A stretch of 30,314 bases of DNA from JASHSH01 sp036490215 (GTDB lineage: Bacteria > Pseudomonadota > Alphaproteobacteria > Rhodospirillales > Magnetospirillaceae). A program made the translations under genes and the position numbers. Where the stretch lies: the NCBI GenBank assembly GCA_036490215.1, contig DASXEH010000031.1, positions 1-30,314 on the forward strand. Reading direction: 5' to 3'. The notes under the pieces were generated by a model. That model did no database searches. It had not been told where the DNA came from and was given only the letters and a program-made list of their open reading frames with translations. Of this stretch, positions 1-7,540 are shown in pieces (position 1 is the first letter of the stretch; each line of letters opens with the position of its first letter).

Positions 1-677
<677 letters not shown>

Positions 678-723
678 CTACCATGCGCAGAGACAAGCCC
701 GACACATGTGCACTGGATACCCA

Positions 724-745
724 CGCTGCGATTCCCATCGCAGCG
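724..745 (+). other. Stem-loop in the 23S-5S spacer
   Basis: A perfect 8-bp inverted repeat (CGCTGCGA / TCGCAGCG) with a 6-base loop lies in the spacer between the 23S 3' end and the 5S processing stem. It may be a structural or RNase-recognition element of the precursor rRNA. Its role is inferred only. Confidence 0.5.
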
Positions 746-760
746 CATTCGGAAAAACCT

Positions 761-912
761 CTTGAGGAAGCTTTGACGACCTGGTGGCTATGGCGAGGGG
801 TCAACACCCGATCCCATCCCGAACTCGGCCGTGAAAACCCTCAGCGCCGATGGTACTGTGTCTTAAGGCACGGGAGAGTAGGTCGTTGCCAGGTCTTCAA
901 AGCTTCCTCAAG
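761..912 (+). other. 5S rRNA precursor processing stem
   Basis: A perfect 16-bp inverted repeat, 761-776 against 897-912, encloses the 5S gene. It is separated by one mismatched pair (777/896) from the 7-bp terminal helix of 5S itself (778-784 with 889-895). The result is a continuous helix of about 24 bp in the precursor transcript. Such extended helices around rRNAs are cleaved by RNase E or RNase III-type enzymes during maturation; which enzyme acts here is not visible. Confidence 0.75.
777..896 (+). rRNA. rrf: 5S ribosomal RNA
   Basis: This stretch of about 120 bases begins with GACCTGGTGGC and contains the conserved loop region CCCGATCCCATCCCGAACTC and the GGGAGAGTAGGTC 3' portion. The terminal helix pairs 778-784 with 889-895. 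It sits about 100 bases after the 23S end in the usual rrn order. The mature ends are estimated from the helix and may differ by one to three bases. Confidence 0.95.
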
Positions 913-945
913 TTCACGATGACAACCCTTCCTTACCAACGCTGC

Positions 946-1022
<77 letters not shown>

Positions 1023-1049
1023 ACGTTCGAGCACCCAATACGAGCATCA

Positions 1050-1077
1050 AAAGCCCGCCCTTCAAGGCGGGCTTTTT
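1050..1077 (+). terminator. Intrinsic terminator of the rrn operon
   Basis: A 9-bp GC-rich stem (AAGCCCGCC / GGCGGGCTT, 1051-1059 and 1066-1074) with a 6-base loop is followed by a T run ending at 1077. It lies 28 bases after the tRNA-fMet 3' end, where the rrn transcript should stop. Confidence 0.92.
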
Positions 1078-1134
1078 GCTGTCTGACGCTCTAGAATCCG
1101 GCCGCGGAAAAGAGCGACACGAAAGGGTGGACCT

Positions 1135-1533
1135 ATGGCGGCCGACGCACAGGTATTCATCGCCAAGATTCTCAGCCTGGTGAAGGATCGCGACTTCACG
1201 CAGATTCCTGCCCTGATCGCGCCCGGCGCCGTCCTCAACACGCCGCGGCACTTCAAGCCGATCACGGATGTGCGCCACTTCGCGGCCGTGCTGCTGATCG
1301 TGCCCCAGGTCATCGACGGGTTTCACTACAGCCGCACCTGGGCACAGGGCGATACGGCGCTGATGGAATTCAAAGGCACGATCGGCGGCAAGCTGATCCA
1401 CGGCCTCGATATCTTCGTGCTGAACGACGACAGCCGCGTACAGGAGTTGACCGTCTTCCTGCGCCCGACAACCGCTCATGCGATTCTCGGCGAGGCCGAA
1501 GACCGCCTCATCCTGGCGGAACTGCAAAAGTGA
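1135..1533 (+). CDS. NTF2/SnoaL-like small protein
   Basis: The product has 132 residues, has no signal peptide and is predicted to be cytoplasmic. The sequence has the order of a cone-shaped NTF2-like domain: N-terminal helices with a DFTQIPALIAPGAVLNTP segment, then beta strands including WAQGDTALMEFKGTIGGK and LIHGLDIFVLNDDSRVQELTVFLRP. This resembles SnoaL-like or ketosteroid-isomerase-like proteins, whose substrates vary widely, so no reaction can be assigned. The ATG is preceded by a GGGTGG stretch that can act as a ribosome binding site. The gene lies 57 bp after the rrn terminator and 15 bp before the next gene, so the two may be co-transcribed. Confidence 0.8.
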   Translation: MAADAQVFIAKILSLVKDRDFTQIPALIAPGAVLNTPRHFKPITDVRHFAAVLLIVPQVIDGFHYSRTWAQGDTALMEFKGTIGGKLIHGLDIFVLNDDSRVQELTVFLRPTTAHAILGEAEDRLILAELQK

Positions 1534-1548
1534 CGCCGGCACACCGCT

Positions 1549-2079
1549 ATGACGACAGCAGCTACCGCACGCATCGTCGTGCTCGGCAACAGCGGCGGCG
1601 GTAAGTCCACCCTCGCCCGCCGTCTGGCGGCATCGCGCCATCTGCCGCTCATCGAAGCCGACGCCCTGCTCTGGCGCCCGGGATGGCAGCTCGCGCCGCT
1701 CTCCGAGTATCAACGCGCCCATGCCGAGGCGGTTGCCGGTCCCGCGTGGATCTTCGAGGGGCTAGGACGCTTCGACTCCATTCTTGAGCGGATCAGTCGC
1801 GCGACCGAAATCGTCCTCGTGGATATGCCGTTGGACGTGCACATCCGGCTGGCCACTGAGCGGCATACCGCTTGGGAGAAGGGAACACTACCGTTCCCAC
1901 CCGCCATGATGGCCGACGCCCCGCGGTTTGCCGATCTGCTTGCCAATATTCATGACGTCGATCGGACATGGATGCCCGATATCCGGCGCTGGGTGGCCGA
2001 TGCTGAGAACGCCGGCGTCGCAGTCACCCGGATCGCATCGATCGATGAACTGGAGCGTCTTGGAAGTTCGGTGTCCTAA
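1549..2079 (+). CDS. P-loop NTPase, adenylate-kinase/FlaR-like
   Basis: The product has 176 residues. A Walker A loop, GNSGGGKST, is at residues 13-21, followed by EADALLWRPGW (37-46), a signature of the FlaR / 'topology modulation protein' group of small kinase-like P-loop proteins. A Walker-B-like strand, EIVLVDMP, occurs near the middle, and a lid-like segment rich in R, H and W follows. Members are usually annotated as adenylate-kinase-like or AAA family ATPases, and their true substrate is unknown. The gene starts 15 bp after the NTF2-like gene without a clear Shine-Dalgarno, which suggests translational coupling. It ends 26 bp before the 3' end of the convergent histidine kinase gene. 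Confidence 0.85.
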   Translation: MTTAATARIVVLGNSGGGKSTLARRLAASRHLPLIEADALLWRPGWQLAPLSEYQRAHAEAVAGPAWIFEGLGRFDSILERISRATEIVLVDMPLDVHIRLATERHTAWEKGTLPFPPAMMADAPRFADLLANIHDVDRTWMPDIRRWVADAENAGVAVTRIASIDELERLGSSVS

Positions 2080-2105
2080 CGCTTCCGAAGACTACGACGT
2101 CTGGC

Positions 2106-4196
2106 TCACTGTTGCCGGCGATCGACCTTCAACAGCGAGTCGACGGCGCCGAGGAATTTCGGGACGTCGATCGGCTTGGTGAGATAGTGGGTAAAGCCGG
2201 CGCGCAGGCCGCGCTCCATATCATTGGGCAGCGCCGCTGCGCTCAAGGCCATCACCGGAATGTCGCGGGTTTGCTCGTCCTGCCTGAGGTGCTTCAGCGC
2301 CTCGAACCCATTCATCCCGGGCAGGTTGATATCAAGCACGATGATGTCGGGCCGATGTGCATGCGCCAGCGCCAGTCCGGTATTCGCGTCCGCCGCGGTG
2401 AGCAGACGCAGGCTGGACACCGAATCGACCAGTTCCTGCATCAGCGCGATGTTGGGCGGGTTGTCCTCGACATAGAGCAGCGTATAGCGCCGCGACCCGT
2501 GCGCCGTGAATGCGACGCCGCCGGCACGTTCGGGTTTGACCGTTTCGGGAACATCCGCCGAAACCGCCAGTGCGACAGGCAATTCAAGGCTAAACGTCGA
2601 CCCCTTGCCCGCCTCGCTCTGGAAAGACAGACGGCCACCCATCAACTCCGCCAGCCGGTGCGAAATCGTCAGCCCGATGCCGCTGCCCTCGATGCTGCCG
2701 CCCTCGGCACCCAGCCGATTGAAGGGCTGAAACACTTGGTCCTGCTTGTCGGGCGGGATGCCGATACCGGTATCGGTGACATCGATGCGCACCGCCCCGT
2801 CATCGCTAGCATAAGCGCGCAGACTGACCGATCCACCGCGCTTGTTGTATTTGATCGCGTTGGTTCCGAGGTTCATCAGAATCTGAACCAGCCGCACGCG
2901 GTCTGCCTGCACCGAGGGGGTTTTGGGCGCGAGTTCGATGGCAAGGGTGAGGCTGGCGCTGTCGGCCAGCGGCTGCAACGTGGCGCGCACATGGTCGAAG
3001 ACCGGTCCGATGGCCACGCGCTCCAGCGAAACGCGGATCGTACCCGCCTCGATCTTGCTGAGGTCGAGAATCTCCTCGATCAGGGCGAGCAGATGATCGC
3101 CGCTTTTCCTGATCTGCTCGACCTGCCGCAGCTGCCGGCCGTTCAACGGATCCTTGTCGTTGAGGGCCAGCAATTGGGCAAATCCCAATACGGCGTTGAG
3201 CGGCGTGCGCAACTCGTGACTGACGCGGGTGAGGAAGTCGGATTTCGCGGCATTGGCCTGCTCGGCGCGCTCGCGCGCGGCTTCAAGTTCCGTGGCCGAT
3301 TCCTGCAGACGAAGATTGGCCTGGCTCAACTCGTTGGTTCGCTGCTGCACGCGCGCCTCGAGTTCGGCATGCGCCTCGCGCAACGCCTGCTCGGCACGCT
3401 TGCGGTCCGTGATCTCATAGCTGATCGCGGTGGCGAAGGATTTGCCGCCGATCTCCATCTGGCGCATGGTCAGCGCGATATCGATGACCGAGCCGTTCTT
3501 GCGGCGAAATTGCGTCTCGCCGCTCCAGAACGCCGCCGGCGAAATAACGGCTTTGTAGATCGCTTCGCGGGCCGCGGGGTCCGGCCAGATGTTGAGTTCG
3601 AGGCCGGTGCGGCCGATCACTTCGTCGCGGTCGTAACCCAGTGCGTCCAGCCAAGCGTGGTTAACCTCGACAAAACGGCGGCGGCCGGTCATCTCGGTCA
3701 TGGCAATGCCGACCGGGTTGTCGCGGAACACGGCAGCGAAGCGCTCTTCGCTTTCGCGCAGCGCTTGCCCGGCCGCGCGCCGCTCGGTGATGTCGTACAT
3801 GGTGGCGATCAGGCGGATCGGAATCCCCTGCGCATCACGGACGAAATCGGCGTTGCGATAGAACCAGCGCGTCTTGCCGTCCGAGCCGGTGACCCGGAAT
3901 TCGATTGGATCGACCTCTTCGCCTTTACGCCCTTTCAGGCTGGCGTCGCGCACCAGCGCGGCATCGTCAGGATGGACCGAGGCGGCAAATGAATCGACGC
4001 CCGGTTCGATCTTGGAGCGGTCGATGCAGAGAAGGCGGAAAACTTCGTCGGACCACAGGACCTCCTGGGTCTTGAGATCGACTTCCGTCGAGGCGATGCG
4101 GGCAATGCTTTGCACGCGCTCGAGATGCTGCTTGGCGCGCTCGAGATCGTCCGCCATCCGCTGGCGTTCCGAGATATCTGGAACGATGCCGCTCAT
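2106..4196 (-). CDS. PAS-domain hybrid histidine kinase/response regulator
   Basis: The product has 696 residues and no membrane segment, so it is a soluble sensor kinase. Residues 1-13 (ending GIVPDISERQR) look like the last strand of a PAC motif, then a linker helix, PAS 1 (about 30-139, ending MYDITERR) and PAS 2 (about 148-266, ending EITDRKR). A coiled coil (about 265-318) leads to the HisKA H-box with phospho-acceptor H327 (SHELRTP). The ATPase domain has an N box at N442/N446, G1 at D475 (DTGIGI) and G2 at 504-508 (GSGIG). A receiver follows at about 571-690, with acidic pocket E577/D578, phospho-acceptor D622 and K674. The frame has a stop 26 codons upstream of the ATG with no better start, so the protein starts abruptly inside what was probably a further PAS unit. 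The ligand is unknown. It may have partnered the damaged wHTH gene upstream. Confidence 0.93.
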   Translation of the reverse strand: MSGIVPDISERQRMADDLERAKQHLERVQSIARIASTEVDLKTQEVLWSDEVFRLLCIDRSKIEPGVDSFAASVHPDDAALVRDASLKGRKGEEVDPIEFRVTGSDGKTRWFYRNADFVRDAQGIPIRLIATMYDITERRAAGQALRESEERFAAVFRDNPVGIAMTEMTGRRRFVEVNHAWLDALGYDRDEVIGRTGLELNIWPDPAAREAIYKAVISPAAFWSGETQFRRKNGSVIDIALTMRQMEIGGKSFATAISYEITDRKRAEQALREAHAELEARVQQRTNELSQANLRLQESATELEAARERAEQANAAKSDFLTRVSHELRTPLNAVLGFAQLLALNDKDPLNGRQLRQVEQIRKSGDHLLALIEEILDLSKIEAGTIRVSLERVAIGPVFDHVRATLQPLADSASLTLAIELAPKTPSVQADRVRLVQILMNLGTNAIKYNKRGGSVSLRAYASDDGAVRIDVTDTGIGIPPDKQDQVFQPFNRLGAEGGSIEGSGIGLTISHRLAELMGGRLSFQSEAGKGSTFSLELPVALAVSADVPETVKPERAGGVAFTAHGSRRYTLLYVEDNPPNIALMQELVDSVSSLRLLTAADANTGLALAHAHRPDIIVLDINLPGMNGFEALKHLRQDEQTRDIPVMALSAAALPNDMERGLRAGFTHYLTKPIDVPKFLGAVDSLLKVDRRQQ

Positions 4197-4424
4197 CTTA
4201 TCTAATGGTTTCGATCCCTTTACGGCCTCAGCGTTGTTCTCCGCGCTTTTCGCAGCGCCTCTCGACGGAACAACATACCTGCCGAAGAATCCCCTTCGTT
4301 ATAAGCAGCTATAGTCACGTAATTGTATTGTGTCCATTGCCGACTGGCGAATCAGGGGAAACCCGAAAGCCTTGCGGGAAAAGACCTACGGCGGACGGCT
4401 TCCGATCGGTCGTTCGCATATGGG

Positions 4425-4457
4425 AAGATGCGGGCACGCGTTCGGACTCCGCATCTT
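4425..4457 (-). terminator. Stem-loop just after the wHTH remnant (possible terminator)
   Basis: A perfect 9-bp inverted repeat (AAGATGCGG / CCGCATCTT) with a 15-base loop begins three bases downstream of the stop codon of the minus-strand wHTH gene. There is no clear T run after the stem on either strand. It could be a weak or factor-dependent terminator, or a 3' stabilising hairpin. Confidence 0.4.
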
Positions 4458-4460
4458 TGC

Positions 4461-4760
4461 TCAACCGTCCGCGACGACCAGCTTGTAGCCGGCGCCACGC
4501 ATCGTACGGGTGAAATTGGAGCGCCTGGCGCCCGCTTCGAGCTTCTTGCGCAGGTTGCCGACATGGACGTCGATACTGCGGTCGTTCGGGTCCCAATCGC
4601 GGCCCGCCACCTCCTCCATAAGCTTTTCGCGCGATATCACGTCGCCCATCGCGCCGGCCAGCACTTCCCGAAGCATTGGCGAAGTCTCAGATAAATATGA
4701 TCGTATTAGTAGAAATATATACGGTCTTTGCAATTTTGGCGGCAAGTCCAATTTGAACAT
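4461..4760 (-). CDS. Truncated OmpR/PhoB-type winged-helix protein (probable remnant)
   Basis: The product has 99 residues. Residues about 28-99 match the C-terminal half of an OmpR/PhoB effector domain: MLREVLAGAMGDVISREKL, then the recognition-helix signature DRSIDVHVGNLRKKLE, then the wing hairpin TMRGAGYKLV. Full-length response regulators have about 220-240 residues, and here the whole receiver domain is missing. The first 27 residues are encoded by AT-rich DNA (about 4683-4760), match nothing recognisable, and replace the first part of the wing domain. It lies on the same strand as, and 264 bp upstream of, the hybrid kinase, whose N-terminus also looks clipped. I interpret it as the relic of a cognate regulator. 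A functional stand-alone wHTH protein is possible but less likely. Confidence 0.6.
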   Translation of the reverse strand: MFKLDLPPKLQRPYIFLLIRSYLSETSPMLREVLAGAMGDVISREKLMEEVAGRDWDPNDRSIDVHVGNLRKKLEAGARRSNFTRTMRGAGYKLVVADG

Positions 4761-4887
4761 TTACCGCCGGTCTGGGTTGCCTGTGGATCGTGCTTTCCAT
4801 GCCCCTGCTGCGCTCGTGGTCCGCTAAACTGCGCCCACCAAACGGCCACCGGCCTGCCACAGCCCTCATTCCGCACCTCGTGTCATA

Positions 4888-5625
4888 ATGAATTCAATGC
4901 TCACCTTGACCGAATCGCTTCAGTCCATCGGCTCCGCGCTGACGCGTGACGGATTCGCGTTCGTCAACGCGCCGACGATGCAAATGGACCTCCTCGCCGC
5001 GGGCCTGCGCGATTGGGATGCTTTTGCCGAAAGCTGGAACGATCTCGGGCTCGACACTTATATGGCCGATGGCGGTCGTTATCGCCGGCGGCGGCACGGA
5101 GCCTTTGCTCTGTCGCCCCAGGGCATCGAGCGCAAGGCGCATCAGCCGCACTATCAAAGCCGCGACTACAACCAGCTCAATGGCGGGCTGGAGCGCTGGT
5201 TCAAGCCGATCACCGACGAGATCGGCACTCATCCGGCGATGCGCGCGATTCTGACGACCTGCTTCAACCTGTTCGACGGGTTGACGCCGCTGGCCACGCG
5301 GCCCGCCGCGTGGCACACCGAGGTTCACCAGTTCCGCATCGAGGCGCGCGCCGACCAGCTCGGCAAACCCACACCCGAGGGCTTGCATCGCGACGGCGTC
5401 GACTGGGTTCTGGTGCTGCTGGTGGCGCGGCAGAATATCGCCAGCGGCATGACCACGGTTCACGATATCGATAAGCGGCAAGTCGGCAGCTTCACCCTGA
5501 CGCGGCCGATGGATGCGGCCTGGGTCGATGACAGCCGCGTCTATCACGGGGTGACGGCGATCGAACCGCTCGATCCGACGCAACCGGGTTACCGCGATGT
5601 ATTGGTGGTGACGCTGCGCCGCTAA
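4888..5625 (+). CDS. 2OG-Fe(II) dioxygenase, amino-acid hydroxylase type
   Basis: The product has 245 residues and is predicted to be cytoplasmic. The iron-binding facial triad is visible as H167-x-D169 (GLHRDGVDWV) and H220 (VYHGVTAI). R236 in GYRDVLVVT sits where these enzymes bind the 2-oxoglutarate carboxylate. This pattern matches the 2OG-Fe dioxygenase family that includes Bacillus L-isoleucine 4-hydroxylase and related free-amino-acid hydroxylases, which use 2-oxoglutarate and O2 and release succinate and CO2. The substrate here is unknown; a free aliphatic amino acid is a plausible inference given the family and the nearby branched-chain amino acid catabolism genes. ATG at 4897 is an alternative start. 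It stands alone, with 75 bp to the next gene. Confidence 0.88.
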   Translation: MNSMLTLTESLQSIGSALTRDGFAFVNAPTMQMDLLAAGLRDWDAFAESWNDLGLDTYMADGGRYRRRRHGAFALSPQGIERKAHQPHYQSRDYNQLNGGLERWFKPITDEIGTHPAMRAILTTCFNLFDGLTPLATRPAAWHTEVHQFRIEARADQLGKPTPEGLHRDGVDWVLVLLVARQNIASGMTTVHDIDKRQVGSFTLTRPMDAAWVDDSRVYHGVTAIEPLDPTQPGYRDVLVVTLRR

Positions 5626-5700
5626 TGCATAAACACGCGGCCAAATGCGCCGCGGTCCCGTATACTCCGGCCTCAGCGCCCATCATCCGATAGACCCCCG

Positions 5701-7527
5701 ATGCTCCAAACCCTCGTCGTCCTGCTTGCGGCGACCGTCCTGCTGATTCCCCTGTCACGCCGCGCCGGCTTCGGCAGCGTGCTCGGCTATCTGGCCGCCG
5801 GCATCCTGATCGGGCCGTCGGGTCTGCGGCTGATCACCGATGTCGACGAGATCCGTGAAATCTCGGAACTCGGCGTGGTGATGCTGCTCTTCCTGATCGG
5901 GCTTGAGTTGCGGCCGCAACGCCTCTGGGTGATGCGCCGCTCGGTGCTGGGCATGGGCGCGGCGCAGGTGATCGTGACCGGCGCGCTGCTGGCCCTGCTC
6001 GCCTATTGGCGCGGCCTCGATTGGGTGGGCGCCGGCGCGATCGGTGCCGGCCTGGCCCTTTCATCGACCGCCATCGTTCTGCCGATGCTGTCCGAACGCG
6101 ATCTGCTCGGTTCGGTAGCCGGCCGCGACAGTTTCGCCGTGCTGTTGTTCCAGGACCTGGCTTTTATTCCCTTGGTTGCCGCCGTGCCCCTGCTGGTCGG
6201 CGAGCGCCCGACGCACGCGCCTTGGCACGAAGTGGCTCAAGGTGTCGGGGCCATCGCCGCGCTGTTGATCGGCGGGCGTTTCATCATTCGCCCGGCGTTC
6301 CGCGCCATCGGCGGCGCGCGCATTCCCGAAGTGTTCAACGCCATGGCGCTTCTGGTCGTGATCGGCGCGGCGGCGACGGCGAACGCGTTCGGGCTGTCGA
6401 TGTCGCTGGGCGCGTTCCTGGCCGGCGTCAACATGTCGGACTCGGAATACCGCCACGAGCTGCGCGCCGATATTGAACCCTTCGAGGGTTTGCTGCTGGG
6501 CTTCTTCTTCATGTCGGTCGGCATGTCGGCGAATCTTGGACTGGTGATCACCGAACCGGGACGAATCGCCATCGCGGTGGCGGCTTTGATGGCGGTGAAG
6601 ATCGTGGTGGCCTATGCGATCGGCCGCATCTCGCGCCAGGACAATCGCAGCGCCATTCGTTTCGCCATGGCCATGCCGCAGGGTAGCGAGTTCAGCTTCG
6701 TGCTGTTCGCCGCGGCTTTGGGGGTCGGCGCGCTCGATCAGGACAGCGCCGATCGCGCGACGCTGGTGGTGACGCTCTCGATGGTGATGACGCCGATCCT
6801 GTTCGCCGTGTCGGAACGGTTGGTGATCCCGCGCTTCACCCCGAAGACCAAACCAGTCTATGACACGGTTCACGACGACCACACGCCGGTGATCATCTGC
6901 GGCTTCGGCCGCGTAGGCCAGATCGTCGGCCGCGTGTTGCGTATGCACGGAATTCCTTTCACCGCACTGGAGAACGATCCGGCGCAGGTGGACGTGGTGC
7001 GGCGCTTCGGCACCAAGGTCTATTACGGCGAGCCGACGCGGCCCGATGTGCTGCGCGCCGCCGGCGCAGAACATGCGCAGCTTCTCGTCGTGGCGATCAG
7101 CGACATCGAAGAGTCACTACGCATCGTCGATATGGCGCGGCGCAATTTCCCGAAACTGAAGATCGTTTCCCGCGCCCGCAACCGGCGGCACGCCCATCTG
7201 CTGATGGATCGCGGCATAACGGGCTTTGTGCGCGAGACGCTGCATTCGAGCCTCAAGCTCAGCGAGATCGCACTCGGAAGCATTGGTGTTGCGCAGGATG
7301 AAGCCCGGCGCGCGGTCGAGATGTTCGCTGAACATGACGAACGTTTCCTGCGCCAGAGCTATTCGTTCCATGACGACGAACGGCAGATGATTCAGAGCGC
7401 GCAGCAGGCCGCAGCCGAGCTCGTGGACCTTTTCGAAGCCGATCACCGCCGCCGCGAACAGCAAGAGAGCGAAGCGCAGCAATCGGCCTCGATCTCCGAC
7501 GCCTCCTCGGCCCAGCCCGGCGAATAG
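5701..7527 (+). CDS. Monovalent cation:proton antiporter, KefB/KefC-like (CPA2)
   Basis: The product has 608 residues. Residues about 1-375 form a polytopic CPA2 exchanger domain with around 12 hydrophobic segments. It includes LGYLAAGILIGPSGL (28-42), ELGVVMLLFLIGLEL and the conserved FQD pair (Q151, D152) typical of Kef channels. A cytoplasmic RCK/TrkA-N domain follows (about 395-510) with the nucleotide-binding motif GFGRVG at 401-406 and an acidic residue at the end of the second strand (E424). The C-terminal tail (about 555-608) is charged and glutamine-rich; I see no separate RCK-C domain. Kef systems export K+ for H+ and are gated by glutathione adducts in E. coli, but no KefF/KefG partner is encoded here, so gating is uncertain. 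It is 13 bp from the ABC-F gene and probably co-transcribed. Confidence 0.92.
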   Translation: MLQTLVVLLAATVLLIPLSRRAGFGSVLGYLAAGILIGPSGLRLITDVDEIREISELGVVMLLFLIGLELRPQRLWVMRRSVLGMGAAQVIVTGALLALLAYWRGLDWVGAGAIGAGLALSSTAIVLPMLSERDLLGSVAGRDSFAVLLFQDLAFIPLVAAVPLLVGERPTHAPWHEVAQGVGAIAALLIGGRFIIRPAFRAIGGARIPEVFNAMALLVVIGAAATANAFGLSMSLGAFLAGVNMSDSEYRHELRADIEPFEGLLLGFFFMSVGMSANLGLVITEPGRIAIAVAALMAVKIVVAYAIGRISRQDNRSAIRFAMAMPQGSEFSFVLFAAALGVGALDQDSADRATLVVTLSMVMTPILFAVSERLVIPRFTPKTKPVYDTVHDDHTPVIICGFGRVGQIVGRVLRMHGIPFTALENDPAQVDVVRRFGTKVYYGEPTRPDVLRAAGAEHAQLLVVAISDIEESLRIVDMARRNFPKLKIVSRARNRRHAHLLMDRGITGFVRETLHSSLKLSEIALGSIGVAQDEARRAVEMFAEHDERFLRQSYSFHDDERQMIQSAQQAAAELVDLFEADHRRREQQESEAQQSASISDASSAQPGE

Positions 7528-7540
7528 CGAACACACCATC

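Noticed and set aside
2112..3992. Long open frame (626 codons) on the plus strand opposite the histidine kinase
   Set aside because: It is antisense to a clearly conserved kinase; the translation is rich in R, H, Q and G with no domain, as expected from third-position GC bias.
6061..7074. Minus-strand frame (337 codons) opposite the Kef-like antiporter
   Set aside because: It is a shadow of a conserved membrane protein gene; the product is H/R/Q-rich without motifs.
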